Source: Flavobacterium cupreum
GTDB lineage: Bacteria; Bacteroidota; Bacteroidia; Flavobacteriales; Flavobacteriaceae
Assembly: GCF_003996965.1 (NCBI RefSeq)
Contig: NZ_QWDM01000001.1
Location: 248,001-312,000, forward strand
Direction of reading: 5' to 3'
DNA: 64,000 nt
This document shows positions 27,416-37,952 of this stretch, piece after piece. Within the stretch, counting starts at the first letter, position 1. Each line of letters starts with the position of its first letter. The notes below the pieces were generated by a model, which saw nothing but the letters and a program-made list of their open reading frames with translations, searched no databases and had not been told where the DNA came from. The translations under genes were made by a program, and so were the position numbers.

Positions 27416-30400
27416 ATGAAAAAACTTTACTTATTAATCATCTTTCTGTTTTTTGCAATACCCCATATTGGGGCGCAAACCACGGAAACATTTGAAACCG
27501 CTACTAATAATTCCAGCAGTTTTACAAATGGCACAAAAACGTTTAATTTAACCAGCAGTTATCTTAGCTTTAAGGTCTACCCGCTTGCAAGCGGGGGCTA
27601 TAATGGCTCAGGTAAATTTATTCAGGTGGAAGATTCACCAGGACCGGAAGGTTTCGGACAGAGTGGTACTATTACTGATGCTACCGGAAGCTTTAAGCTG
27701 AGTAGTTTATGGATTTATGTAACCGGTAATGCCGCTTTTACTCCGGGTGTTACCGGTGACGGCCTGGCCGGTTCCATTACTTTTACAGGTAGACTGGGCG
27801 GGGTACAAAAATTTTCAGTAATTAAAACTACAACCGGTGCCAATCTGGGTACTGCACTTCCCGCTAATGGCTTTATACAAATTAACTTCGCTACCGAAGG
27901 AGGTTCGGACAATACCGCTATTAACATCGATCAGCTTGAAATTAAATTAAGCAGTAACTATGATTATCTTGCTGTTGATGATTTCAGGTTTGCAAATGGT
28001 GCCTCGGCACCTACAGTGACAACCGCTGCAGCTACAAATGTAGGAGCAGTAAAAGCAACACTAGGTGGTAATGTAACTGCCGATGGCGGTGATGCTACCA
28101 TTGAAAGAGGAATTGTCTGGGCAACCACAACAAACCCGACAACATCAAATAATAAAATACAAATCGGTACCGGTACAGGTACCTTTACTAATACTGTGGG
28201 ATTATTTCCTGCTTCTACTCTTATTTACTATAAAGCATATGCCAAAAATTCCGGAGGAACGAGTTATGGCGCTGAGCTAACCTTTACGACCGGAGCTGCC
28301 CTGAGTACTTCTTCGACACCACAAACTAATGTTTCGTGTAATGGAGGAGCTAATGGAACCGCAACAGTAAATGTAACAGGGGGGAAAACGGCGTATACGT
28401 ATTCCTGGTCACCATCAGGAGGAACGGGAGCCACCGCTACAGGACTGGTTATGGGTAATTATACTGTCACCATCACAGATGCTGAAGCAACTCAGATAAC
28501 GAGATCTTTTACTATAACACAACCACCGGCTATTAGTCTGGCCACAGGAGCAAGTACCAATGTATCCTGTTTTGGAGGATCGAATGGTACGGCTACTGTT
28601 ATCCCCTCCGGAGGAACAGGAACCGGTACCTATACCTATTCATGGTCGCCATCTGGTGGTACAGGAGCAACTGCTTCCGGATTAGCCACTGGTACTTATA
28701 CCGTAACGGTTACAGATGCGAATAGCTGTCAGGCAACCAGAACGTTTACAATTACACAGCCTACTGCAGCTCTTAATGCCAGTGCCGGAAGCCAAACCAA
28801 CGTTTCCTGTTTTGGAGGTACTAATGGTACAGCTACCGTTGCCCCAACAGGAGGAACTACCGGATATACCTATTCATGGTCACCATCAGGAGGAACTGCT
28901 GCTACGGCTTCAGGACTCGCCGTTGGTACTTATACCGTAACGGTTACAGATGCGAATAGCTGTCAGGCCACTAAAACTTTTAGTATTACACAACCTGCTG
29001 CTGCTCTTGTAGCTTCCCCTTCAGCCCAAACCAATGTATCCTGCAATGGAGGTACTAACGGTTCAGCTACAGTAAGTGCAACCGGTGGAACTTCCGGATA
29101 TACGTATTCATGGTCACCATCAGGCGGAACTGCAGCTACGGCTTCAGGATTGGCCGCTGGTACCTATACTGCAACAGTTACAGATGCCAATGGATGTACT
29201 GCAACTCAAACTTTTACAATTACACAACCTGCCACTGCTCTTGTAGCTTCCCCTTCAGCCCAAACTAATGTATCCTGCAATGGAGGTACTAATGGTTCAG
29301 CCACGGTAAGTGCTACTGGCGGAACTCCTTCTTATACCTATTCCTGGTCACCATCTGGCGGAACTGCTGCTACGGCTTCAGGACTAGCCGCTGGTACTTA
29401 TACAGCCACTGTTACAGATGCTAATGGATGTACGGCAACACAAACTTTTACGATTACGCAACCAAATATTCTTGTTGCTTCTGCCGCAGCCCAGACCAAT
29501 GTATCCTGCAATGGAGGTACAAACGGTTCAGCGACGGTAAGTGCAACCGGTGGAACTACCGGATATACGTATTTGTGGTCACCATCAGGTGGAACTGCAG
29601 CGACAGCTTCAGGCTTAAGTGCAGGAACCTACACAGCAACCGTTACAGATGCCAACGGATGTACTGCCACTCAGACTTTTACCCTTACAGAACCGGGTGT
29701 TCTAATCGCTTCGGCGGCAGCCCAAACCAATGTATCTTGTAATTCAGGATCTAACGGTTCAGCGACTGTAAGTGCAACCGGAGGAACTTCCGGATACACC
29801 TATTCCTGGTCACCTGTCGGTGGAACTGCCGCTACGGCATCAGGATTAACTGCTGGTACGTATACCGTTACCGTTACAGATGCCAACGCATGTACTGCCA
29901 CGCAAACTTTTACAATTACAGAACCAGCGACAGCACTTACAGCTTCGCCAGTATCCCAAACCAATGTATCCTGCAATGGAGGTACTAACGGTTCGGCAAC
30001 AGTAAATGGAACTGGTGGAACTGCCGGATATACCTATTCCTGGTCACCATCAGGAGGAACTGCTGCTACGGCTTCAGGACTGGGTGCAGGAACCTATACC
30101 GTTACCGTTACAGATGCCAACGGATGTGCGGCAACACAAAGTTTTACTCTTACAGAACCAGGTGTTCTTACAGCTTCGCCACTATCCCAAACCAATGTCT
30201 CCTGCAATGGAGGTACTAATGGTTCAGCAACGGTAAGTGCCACTGGTGGAACTACCGGATATACCTATTCCTGGTCACCTTCAGGAGGAACTGCTGCAAC
30301 AGCTTCAGGACTAACTGCAGGAACGTACACGGCAACTGTTACAGATGCCAACGGATGTACTGCAACGCAAACTTTTACCATTACAGAACCAACTGTTCTT

Positions 30401-33400
30401 GTCGCTTCTGCATCGGCTCAAACCAATGTATCCTGTAATTCAGGATCGAATGGATCTGCGACAGTAAGTGCAACAGGAGGAACTAGCGGCTATACGTATT
30501 CCTGGTCACCTTCAGGAGGAACTGCTGCAACAGCTTCAGGACTAACTGCAGGAACGTACACGGCAACTGTTACAGATGCCAACGGATGTACTGCCACTCA
30601 GACTTTTACCCTTACAGAACCAACTGTTCTTGTCGCTTCTGCCTCGGCTCAAACCAATGTTTCCTGTAATTCAGGTTCGAATGGAGCTGCTACGGTAAGT
30701 GCAACAGGAGGAACTGGTACTTATACTTATTCGTGGTCGCCTTCAGGCGGAACTGCTGCTACGGCATCAGGACTGACTGCAGGAACGTACACCGCAACGG
30801 TTACAGATGCAAACTCATGTGTTGCAACGCAAACTTTTACGATTACAGAACCAGCAACAGCCCTTACGGCTGTACCTGTAGCTCAAACGAATATCGTTTG
30901 TAATTCAGGCGCGACCGGATCTGCAACAGTAAGTGCAACCGGAGGAACTCCTTCCTATACGTATTCATGGTCCCCATCAGGAGGAACTGCTGCTACGGCA
31001 ACAGGACTAACTGCAGGAACATATACCGTAACTATTACGGATGCAAACGGATGCACCGCAGCACAAAGCTTTACCATTACAGAACCAGCTACTGCCCTTA
31101 CAGCTTCAGCCGCAGCTCAAACCAATGTTTCCTGTAATTCAGGATCTAACGGATCTGCGACAGTAAGTGCAACAGGCGGAACTCCGGGATATAGCTATTC
31201 CTGGTCACCTTCAGGCGGAACTGCAGACACAGCAACAGGTTTAACAGCAGGAACGTATACCGTAACGGTTACGGATGCCAACGGATGTACTGCTACACAA
31301 AGTTTTACGATTACAGAACCGGGTGTTCTTACCGCTTCTGCCGGAGCTCAGACCAATGTATCCTGTAATTCAGGATCTAACGGATCTGCTACGGTAATCG
31401 CAGCGGGCGGAACTAGCGGATATACCTATTCCTGGTCTCCATCAGGTGGAACCGCAGACACAGCAACAGGTTTAACAGCAGGAACTTATACAGCCACTGT
31501 TACAGATGCCAACGGATGTACTGCCACTCAAAGTTTTACGATTACTGAACCAACTGTTCTTGTCGCTTCTGCCTCGGCTCAAACCAATGTATCCTGTAAT
31601 TCAGGTTCGAATGGAGCTGCTACGGTAAGTGCAACAGGAGGAACCGGTACTTATACTTATGCATGGTCCCCTTCAGGTGGAACTGCAGCAACAGCTTCAG
31701 GACTAACTGCAGGAACGTACACCGCAACTGTTACAGATGCCAACGGATGTACTGCAACGCAAACTTTTACCATTACAGAACCAGCAACAGCCCTTACGGC
31801 TTTGCCTGTAGCTCAAACAAATATCGCTTGTAATTCAGGAGCGACCGGATCTGCGACAGTAAGTGCAACCGGAGGAACTCCTTCTTATACGTATTCATGG
31901 GCACCATCAGGAGGAACTGCTGCAACAGCAACAGGACTAACTGCCGGAACCTATACCGTAACTATTACAGATGCGAACGGATGTACTGCAACACAAAGCT
32001 TTACCATTACAGAACCTGCTACTGCCCTTACAGCTGCAGCCGCAGCCCAAACCAATGTATCCTGCAATGGAGGAACTAACGGTTCAGCTACAGTAAGTGC
32101 AACAGGTGGAACTGCAGGATATACCTATTCATGGTCGCCTTCAGCAGGAACTGCTGCAACAGCTTCAGGACTAACTGCGGGAACATACACCGCAACTGTT
32201 ACAGATGCTAACGGATGTACTGCAAAGCAAACTTTTACGATTACAGAACCAACTGTTCTTGTCGCTTCTGCATCGGCTCAAACCAATGTATCCTGTAATT
32301 CAGGATCGAATGGATCCGCTACGGTAAGTGCAACAGGTGGAACTGCTGGATATACCTATTTATGGTCACCTTCAGGCGGAACTGCCGACACGGCAACAGG
32401 ACTAACTGCTGGAACGTACACCGCAACGGTTACCGATGCCAACGGATGTACTGCCACACAAAGTTTTACGATTACAGAACCAACTGTTCTTGCAGCTTCA
32501 CCTGTAGCACAGACTAATGTTTCCTGTAATTCAGGATCGAATGGTTCTGCTACGGTAAGTGCAACAGGCGGAACTGGTACTTATACTTACTTATGGTCCC
32601 CTTCAGGTGGAACTGCCGACACGGCAACAGGTTTAATTGCAGGAACGTACACCGCGACTGTTACAGATGCCAACGGATGTACTGCAACACAAACTTTTAC
32701 CATTACAGAACCTGCAACTGCTCTTACGGCTTCGCCAGTAGCACAAACCAATGTATCCTGCAATGGAGGTACTAACGGTTCTGCTACGGTAAGTGGAACA
32801 GGAGGAACTCCTTCCTATACGTATTCATGGTCACCTTCAGGCGGAACTGCTGCTACGGCAACAGGACTAACTGCAGGAACATACACCGCAACGGTTACAG
32901 ATGCCAACGGATGTACTGCAACACAAAGTTTTACCATTACAGAACCAAGTATGCTTACAGCTTCTGCCGGAGCTCAAACCAATGTTTCCTGTAACTCAGG
33001 ATCTAATGGTTCAGCTACAGTAAGTGCAGCTGGTGGAACTGCCGGATATACCTATTTATGGTCACCGTCAGGAGGAACCGCTGCAACGGCTTCAGGATTA
33101 ACCGCAGGAACTTATACGGCGACTGTTACAGACGCCAACGGATGTACTGCTACACAAAGTTTTACCATTACGGAACCGGGTGTTCTTACGGCTTCTGCCG
33201 GAGCTCAGACCAATGTATCCTGTAATGCAGGAACTAACGGATCTGCAACAGTAATCGCAGCGGGTGGAACTAGTGGATATACCTATTCATGGTCACCTTC
33301 AGGCGGAACTGCCGACACAGCAACAGGATTAGTTGCAGGAACGTACACAGCAACGGTTACAGATGCTAACGGATGTACCGCAACGCAAAGTTTTACGATT

Positions 33401-35845
33401 ACAGAACCAACTGTTCTTACCGCTTCTGCAGGAACTCAGATTAACGTATCCTGTAATTCAGGAGCTAACGGATCTGCAACGGTAATCGCAGCTGGGGGAA
33501 CTAGCGGATATACCTATTCATGGTCTCCTTCAGGCGGAACTGCCGATACAGCAACAGGACTAAGCGTAGGAACTTATACAGCGACTGTAACTGATGCCAA
33601 CGGATGTACTGCAACTCAGACTTTCACTATTACAGAACCAACTGCCCTAACGGCTGCTGACGGTGGACAAACCAATGTAACTTGTAATTCAGGATCGAAT
33701 GGTTCTGCGACAGTGATCGCGGCCGGTGGAACTGGTACTTATACTTACGCATGGTCACCATCTGGCGGAACTGCTGCTACGGCAACAGGATTAAGTGAGG
33801 GAACTTATACTGTAACCGTAACAGATGCAAACGGATGTGCAGCAATACAAAGCTTTACTATTACACAGCCTCAGGCTCTTCTTGCTACTCCTTTAATACA
33901 AACTAATGTGAGCTGCAAGGGAGGTTCAAATGGATCTGCCTCAATAGTTGCTTCCAGAGGAACTGGTGCATACACCTATTCATGGGCACCTTACGGAGGA
34001 ACTGCTGCAACAGCAACGGGTCTGATTGCCGGAACCTATACTATAACAGTAACGGATGCCAATGGATGTATTGCAACGCAAAGTTTTACCATTACAGAAC
34101 CTCAGGCACTTACAGCTACCTTTACACAAACTAACGTAAGTTGTGCTGGAGCAGCAGACGCTTCGGCAACTGTTATTCCTGCAGGTGGGGCTACTCCATA
34201 CACGTATGCATGGTCACCATCAGGCGGAACTGCCGCTACAGCTTCGGGATTGGCTTCGGGAACTTATACCGTAATTGTTACCGACGGAAACGGATGTACA
34301 GTAACACAACCAATCACTATCGTAACGTCTCCGGACACCACTGCTCCGGTACCTAACGTAGCGAATCTTCCGGCGATTACTAATTCTTGTGCTGTTTTAG
34401 CAGCTGAAATAGCAGTGCCAACAGCAACTGATAGCTGTGCAGGAACGATTACTGCTACAACATCCTCACCATTAAATTATACTTCAGCCGGTACTTATGT
34501 GATTATCTGGAGTTATGATGATGGTCATGGAAATATTTCAACACAAAACCAAACCGTTACTGTAACGGCTTCACCTTTATATCAGGTTACTTTTACAGAT
34601 GCAGAAGTTACTTATAATGGAAGCCTTCAAACGCTTTCCGTTGCAGGTCTTCCGACCGGAGCTACAGTTGCGTATTCAACAGCACCGGCAACAGGAAATG
34701 CAAACGGCGCAATTGATGCAGGTGTTTACACTATTACTGCAGTGGTATCTCCGGCAGCCGGAACGCCAAATTGCTCTCCTGTTACCTTAACAGCAGAACT
34801 TACGATCAGTAAAGCGGCCCAAACTATTACTTTTGCACCAATACCTGTGAAAACACTTGGAGCAAATAACACGTTCAGTCTGGGAGCTACTGCAAGTTCA
34901 GGTTTACCGGTGACGTATTCTTTCACCTATACTTCTGCGTTGCCACCGGCTACTGTTACTCCGGCAGGTTTGGTAACCATGCTTAGAACAGGTCAGGGAA
35001 TTATTACTGCAAACCAAGGTGGTGATGCTAATTACCTTCCTGCAGCGGGTGTAGCACAAACGATGACCATCATGAACAGCAATGCTGATATTACACAAAT
35101 CACTATTGGAGGCGTTGTTTATAATAATCCACCGTTAGTAATTAATTATTTGTTGGAATGTGGTGAACAAAATCTTACGGTAGCTATTGTAAACGATGCC
35201 AACGCAACGATTACGCCAAGTGCCAATTTTACCATTCCGTTGCCTAAGCCAGGAATTTACAACCAGCCGATTACGGTAACTTCAGAAGACGGAAGTGTGG
35301 TTAAAAATTACAATCTGGTGATCGAAAAACCTTTTGGTTTCTATGACATTGTTAAAATGAAATTCAACAATACGCTTTTAGTAAACAACAATCCTTTAAC
35401 CAATGGTGGTTATGAGTTTGTTGCCTACGAATGGTACAAAAATGGTGTCCTGATAGGAACCGGTCAGTATTATTCAGCCGGTAACAGTCAAAACAACACC
35501 TTAGACCCGACTGCGGATTATAAAGTAAAAGTGACTACCAAAGATGGAAAAGTACTTCAAACTTGTACAGACAAGATTGTATTACAAAATTCACTTCAGG
35601 TAAAACTTTATCCTAATCCTGCTGAAAAAGGAAAAGTGGTTACTGTTGAAGCAGATTTCCCTGAAGACGAACTAAAAGATATGCAAATTAGCTTATACTC
35701 TGTTTCAGGACAACTGATCAAAACATTGAAATCATCAACGGTAAAAACTGAAGTACAACTACCTGCAAATGCAGATGGTAATATGTTTGTTGTGGTGATT
35801 GAAGCGGCAAGTTTCAAGAAAACACTAAAAGTACTTGTAAAATAA
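27416..35845 (+). CDS. giant SprB-repeat adhesin with T9SS sorting tail
   Basis: A 2809-residue cell-surface protein. Signal peptide (1-21, ending HIGAQ); N-terminal beta-sandwich (about 22-195); an FN3-like unit (about 200-290); then 26 SprB repeats of about 76 residues (about 297-2305), each built around TNVSCNGGTNGSATV, GYTYSWSPSGGT, GLTAGTYTATVTDANGC and TFTITEP; an HYR-like domain (SSPLNYTSAGTYVIIWSYDD); MBG-like and further beta domains; and a C-terminal type A sorting domain of T9SS (VKLYPNPAEKGKVVTVEADF to KTLKVLVK). SprB of Flavobacterium johnsoniae is the mobile gliding adhesin with the same repeat, so surface adhesion or gliding is likely. The next gene encodes a beta-barrel that is not SprF-like. 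Confidence 0.92.
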   Translation: MKKLYLLIIFLFFAIPHIGAQTTETFETATNNSSSFTNGTKTFNLTSSYLSFKVYPLASGGYNGSGKFIQVEDSPGPEGFGQSGTITDATGSFKLSSLWIYVTGNAAFTPGVTGDGLAGSITFTGRLGGVQKFSVIKTTTGANLGTALPANGFIQINFATEGGSDNTAINIDQLEIKLSSNYDYLAVDDFRFANGASAPTVTTAAATNVGAVKATLGGNVTADGGDATIERGIVWATTTNPTTSNNKIQIGTGTGTFTNTVGLFPASTLIYYKAYAKNSGGTSYGAELTFTTGAALSTSSTPQTNVSCNGGANGTATVNVTGGKTAYTYSWSPSGGTGATATGLVMGNYTVTITDAEATQITRSFTITQPPAISLATGASTNVSCFGGSNGTATVIPSGGTGTGTYTYSWSPSGGTGATASGLATGTYTVTVTDANSCQATRTFTITQPTAALNASAGSQTNVSCFGGTNGTATVAPTGGTTGYTYSWSPSGGTAATASGLAVGTYTVTVTDANSCQATKTFSITQPAAALVASPSAQTNVSCNGGTNGSATVSATGGTSGYTYSWSPSGGTAATASGLAAGTYTATVTDANGCTATQTFTITQPATALVASPSAQTNVSCNGGTNGSATVSATGGTPSYTYSWSPSGGTAATASGLAAGTYTATVTDANGCTATQTFTITQPNILVASAAAQTNVSCNGGTNGSATVSATGGTTGYTYLWSPSGGTAATASGLSAGTYTATVTDANGCTATQTFTLTEPGVLIASAAAQTNVSCNSGSNGSATVSATGGTSGYTYSWSPVGGTAATASGLTAGTYTVTVTDANACTATQTFTITEPATALTASPVSQTNVSCNGGTNGSATVNGTGGTAGYTYSWSPSGGTAATASGLGAGTYTVTVTDANGCAATQSFTLTEPGVLTASPLSQTNVSCNGGTNGSATVSATGGTTGYTYSWSPSGGTAATASGLTAGTYTATVTDANGCTATQTFTITEPTVLVASASAQTNVSCNSGSNGSATVSATGGTSGYTYSWSPSGGTAATASGLTAGTYTATVTDANGCTATQTFTLTEPTVLVASASAQTNVSCNSGSNGAATVSATGGTGTYTYSWSPSGGTAATASGLTAGTYTATVTDANSCVATQTFTITEPATALTAVPVAQTNIVCNSGATGSATVSATGGTPSYTYSWSPSGGTAATATGLTAGTYTVTITDANGCTAAQSFTITEPATALTASAAAQTNVSCNSGSNGSATVSATGGTPGYSYSWSPSGGTADTATGLTAGTYTVTVTDANGCTATQSFTITEPGVLTASAGAQTNVSCNSGSNGSATVIAAGGTSGYTYSWSPSGGTADTATGLTAGTYTATVTDANGCTATQSFTITEPTVLVASASAQTNVSCNSGSNGAATVSATGGTGTYTYAWSPSGGTAATASGLTAGTYTATVTDANGCTATQTFTITEPATALTALPVAQTNIACNSGATGSATVSATGGTPSYTYSWAPSGGTAATATGLTAGTYTVTITDANGCTATQSFTITEPATALTAAAAAQTNVSCNGGTNGSATVSATGGTAGYTYSWSPSAGTAATASGLTAGTYTATVTDANGCTAKQTFTITEPTVLVASASAQTNVSCNSGSNGSATVSATGGTAGYTYLWSPSGGTADTATGLTAGTYTATVTDANGCTATQSFTITEPTVLAASPVAQTNVSCNSGSNGSATVSATGGTGTYTYLWSPSGGTADTATGLIAGTYTATVTDANGCTATQTFTITEPATALTASPVAQTNVSCNGGTNGSATVSGTGGTPSYTYSWSPSGGTAATATGLTAGTYTATVTDANGCTATQSFTITEPSMLTASAGAQTNVSCNSGSNGSATVSAAGGTAGYTYLWSPSGGTAATASGLTAGTYTATVTDANGCTATQSFTITEPGVLTASAGAQTNVSCNAGTNGSATVIAAGGTSGYTYSWSPSGGTADTATGLVAGTYTATVTDANGCTATQSFTITEPTVLTASAGTQINVSCNSGANGSATVIAAGGTSGYTYSWSPSGGTADTATGLSVGTYTATVTDANGCTATQTFTITEPTALTAADGGQTNVTCNSGSNGSATVIAAGGTGTYTYAWSPSGGTAATATGLSEGTYTVTVTDANGCAAIQSFTITQPQALLATPLIQTNVSCKGGSNGSASIVASRGTGAYTYSWAPYGGTAATATGLIAGTYTITVTDANGCIATQSFTITEPQALTATFTQTNVSCAGAADASATVIPAGGATPYTYAWSPSGGTAATASGLASGTYTVIVTDGNGCTVTQPITIVTSPDTTAPVPNVANLPAITNSCAVLAAEIAVPTATDSCAGTITATTSSPLNYTSAGTYVIIWSYDDGHGNISTQNQTVTVTASPLYQVTFTDAEVTYNGSLQTLSVAGLPTGATVAYSTAPATGNANGAIDAGVYTITAVVSPAAGTPNCSPVTLTAELTISKAAQTITFAPIPVKTLGANNTFSLGATASSGLPVTYSFTYTSALPPATVTPAGLVTMLRTGQGIITANQGGDANYLPAAGVAQTMTIMNSNADITQITIGGVVYNNPPLVINYLLECGEQNLTVAIVNDANATITPSANFTIPLPKPGIYNQPITVTSEDGSVVKNYNLVIEKPFGFYDIVKMKFNNTLLVNNNPLTNGGYEFVAYEWYKNGVLIGTGQYYSAGNSQNNTLDPTADYKVKVTTKDGKVLQTCTDKIVLQNSLQVKLYPNPAEKGKVVTVEADFPEDELKDMQISLYSVSGQLIKTLKSSTVKTEVQLPANADGNMFVVVIEAASFKKTLKVLVK
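28322..34320 (+). repeat. 26-copy tandem array encoding SprB repeats
   Basis: About 6 kb of imperfect tandem units of roughly 225-235 bases inside the adhesin gene. Stretches of dozens of bases are identical between distant copies (for example the segment beginning tactgttcttgtcgcttctgc recurs near 30389, 30628, 31553 and 32249), so copy number can change by recombination or slippage. The outer units (1-3, 25-26) are the most diverged, the middle ones the most alike. Confidence 0.9.
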
Positions 35846-35853
35846 ATAAAATC

Positions 35854-35883
35854 TGCCAGTGCTGTTTTTTAACCGCACTGGCA
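35854..35883 (+). terminator. hairpin between adhesin and beta-barrel genes
   Basis: Perfect 9-bp stem TGCCAGTGC / GCACTGGCA with a 12-base T-rich loop, 9 bases after the adhesin stop codon. There is no T tract after the stem, so it may protect the long mRNA end or weaken read-through instead of fully ending transcription. The next start codon is 16 bases further. Confidence 0.5.
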
Positions 35884-35898
35884 TAATATAATTTCAAT

Positions 35899-36753
35899 AT
35901 GAAAAAAAATATCACAAACCATATAGCTTCTTTATCGATGGTTACTGCTCTTTTAGGCACCTGCTTAAGTAGTTACGGTCAGGATAAAAATTATGAAATT
36001 TCCATTGCTGTTGCAGGTCCCTCATCCTTTATTAAATTTGATTCACCAGGCGTTGACTTAGTGGAAGGAAACGGATTTAGTGCAGGACTTCGTTATTCAT
36101 ATTATTTAAATGAAGGACTAAGTATTGGAATTGGTGCTGAATATCAGTCTTATCAATCGGATGCCAAATTTCAGTCTCTATCAGGGCAATACAACACTGT
36201 TGATGCTGAAAATGAATCCTTTCAATTCAGATACAAGGCTGCAAATTTAAGGGAAAACCAAAAATTAGGCTACATCAATGTTCCGATCAACATTCAGTTT
36301 GAAACTCCGGGAACCAGTCAATTGTATCTTTCTGCAGGTGCCAAAGTGGGTTTTGCCATCAATGGTTCTTATGAATCAACGATTGACAATCTGACTACCA
36401 GCGGTTATTATCCGCAGTACAACGTAGAATTGTTTGCTCCGGCTTTTGCAGGATTTGCAAGTACGAATAATATAAAAGTCGGCAAAGAAGATCTTGATAC
36501 CGAAGTTTCCTATTCCGCTACTTTTGAAACAGGGCTAAAACAAAAATTGGGTGACAAAATTTCCTTCTACATTGGTGCTTACCTGGATTATGGACTGAAC
36601 AATATTTACGACAAAGAAAGTACTAAAAACGTGGTGCAGTACAATGCTGCCTTACCGGTTCAGTTAGGACACAATACCGTATTGAATTCCCAATACGCAA
36701 ACGACGTGAGATTAGTTTCTTACGGGATAAGGTTACGATTTGCTATTCGTTAA
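35899..36753 (+). CDS. outer-membrane beta-barrel protein
   Basis: A 284-residue exported protein: signal peptide (about 1-28, ending SSYGQ), then alternating strands typical of a small porin-like barrel, for example FSAGLRYSYYLNEGLSIGIG, KLGYINVPINIQFETPG, LYLSAGAKVGFAINGSY and the last strand VSYGIRLRFAIR. It lacks the features of PorP/SprF, the usual partner of SprB. It follows the adhesin by 53 bases on the same strand and may help display or anchor it (inference). Confidence 0.82.
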   Translation: MKKNITNHIASLSMVTALLGTCLSSYGQDKNYEISIAVAGPSSFIKFDSPGVDLVEGNGFSAGLRYSYYLNEGLSIGIGAEYQSYQSDAKFQSLSGQYNTVDAENESFQFRYKAANLRENQKLGYINVPINIQFETPGTSQLYLSAGAKVGFAINGSYESTIDNLTTSGYYPQYNVELFAPAFAGFASTNNIKVGKEDLDTEVSYSATFETGLKQKLGDKISFYIGAYLDYGLNNIYDKESTKNVVQYNAALPVQLGHNTVLNSQYANDVRLVSYGIRLRFAIR

Positions 36754-36771
36754 ATACTTAATTAGATTACG

Positions 36772-36803
36772 AAAAAAGGCATACTTAACGGTATGCCTTT
36801 TTT
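36772..36803. terminator. bidirectional terminator between beta-barrel and LysR genes
   Basis: A 13-bp stem (AAAAAAGGCATAC with its complement), 6-base loop, A and T runs on the two sides. It serves both convergent genes. Confidence 0.92.
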
Positions 36804-36844
36804 TATGGGCTGTATTTTAAAATAGCACCTGAGCATTTTTTTTA

Positions 36845-37813
36845 TTACACCTTACTGATCGCATCCACAAAATAAGGAGAGTCGTTCCATCTGATTTTTC
36901 GGTAGCTGACATTGGTTTTAATAGCCTCCGGGAGACAGCTCCAGATCGCTTCATTCATTTTTTCCAGTAATAATTTTTTCGAAAAAGTATCTGAAACCAC
37001 AAAACTGATTTCACGCACCGGCTTCGGATCTTTGAAAGGCTTAAAGAGTTCCTTTTCTTTTTCATTCAAAGTAGAAAGCTGCGGAATAATCGCAAAGCCT
37101 AATTCGGCGCGGACAAGATTCTTCAAAGTTTCAATAGAACTGATATCGTAACTGAACTGGTCTTTTATCGGTCCCGGTGCTTTCAATCCGCAGATGTCCA
37201 GCAATTGTGCATTATAACAATATTCATTCTGTAGCAGCAACAACATCGGTTTATCCCCGGGCTGAATTTCATAAAAATTCTCCTTTGCCATCGGATGTTC
37301 CTTATTCAGGTAGGCTACAAAAGGTTCCTGAAAAACCGGATGTTCGATGAGGTTCTTATTTCCGGTTGGCGTAGCCATAATCGCCACATCAAGTGCCCCG
37401 GTTTCGACATCATGCATGAGCTGTCCGGTGTTGGCTTCTTTAATAATAAAATGAACCTTGGGCGTAATCTCTTTCATCACTTTAATAAAAAGCGGAATCA
37501 AATAAGGCGATAAAGTCGAAATCACCCCGATTTTCAATTCCCCTTCCAGTGCGTTTTTCTCATTGACCACAAAATCACGGATTTCATTGGTCTCTCGCAA
37601 AATCTTTCTGGCACGGTTGATAATCTCTTTTCCGAGTACGGTTGGCGTTAAAGGAACCTTCGCCCGGTCAAAAATTTTAATTCCGATTTCTTCTTCAAGA
37701 TTTTTTAGCTGAATGGTCAGTCCCGGCTGAGAAACCATACAGACCTCGGCAGCCTTAGCAAAATGCCGCTCTTCGTCAAGAGCCACGATGTATTTTAATT
37801 GTTGAATCGTCAT
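36845..37813 (-). CDS. oxyR: OxyR-like LysR-family peroxide regulator
   Basis: A 322-residue LysR-type regulator: winged helix-turn-helix (about 1-60, with AEVCMVSQPGLTIQLKNLEE) and a two-lobed sensor domain. Two cysteines lie at 199 and 208 (NEYCYNAQLLDICGL), the same spacing and numbering as the redox pair of E. coli OxyR, which strongly suggests hydrogen peroxide sensing through a disulfide. It is divergent from an OsmC peroxidase gene (140-base gap), a likely target. The C-terminus is longer than in E. coli OxyR by about 17 residues. Confidence 0.9.
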   Translation of the reverse strand: MTIQQLKYIVALDEERHFAKAAEVCMVSQPGLTIQLKNLEEEIGIKIFDRAKVPLTPTVLGKEIINRARKILRETNEIRDFVVNEKNALEGELKIGVISTLSPYLIPLFIKVMKEITPKVHFIIKEANTGQLMHDVETGALDVAIMATPTGNKNLIEHPVFQEPFVAYLNKEHPMAKENFYEIQPGDKPMLLLLQNEYCYNAQLLDICGLKAPGPIKDQFSYDISSIETLKNLVRAELGFAIIPQLSTLNEKEKELFKPFKDPKPVREISFVVSDTFSKKLLLEKMNEAIWSCLPEAIKTNVSYRKIRWNDSPYFVDAISKV

Positions 37814-37853
37814 GATTATAATTTTAATTTATAAAGGTACAAAATTATTAATT

Positions 37854-37883
37854 TGATTTATAATCACCTTCGTCCTAAATTTG
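37854..37883 (+). promoter_or_regulatory. promoter of the osmC gene
   Basis: TTTG (37854-37857), 18 bases, then TAAATTTG (37876-37883): a good match to the Bacteroidota -33 / -7 promoter. It lies in the gap shared with the OxyR-like gene, about 70 bases before the OsmC start, so OxyR could control it. Confidence 0.65.
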
Positions 37884-37952
37884 TCTCATCAAATCAGAAC
37901 AACGATTTGGAAAACTAAAAAAATTTTAAATAACAAATAAAAAATCAGGATC

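Noticed and set aside
27584..27600. CCCGCTTGCAAGCGGG palindrome in the adhesin gene start
   Set aside because: It lies within coding sequence (PLASGG) and has no further sign of regulation.
28322..34320. CRISPR-like array
   Set aside because: The units are about 230 bases and coding; there are no short repeats with unique spacers and no cas genes.
29428..34356. Several 60-104-codon ORFs in other frames within the adhesin repeats
   Set aside because: They recur with the repeat unit and consist of Cys/Arg/Tyr-rich out-of-frame translations.
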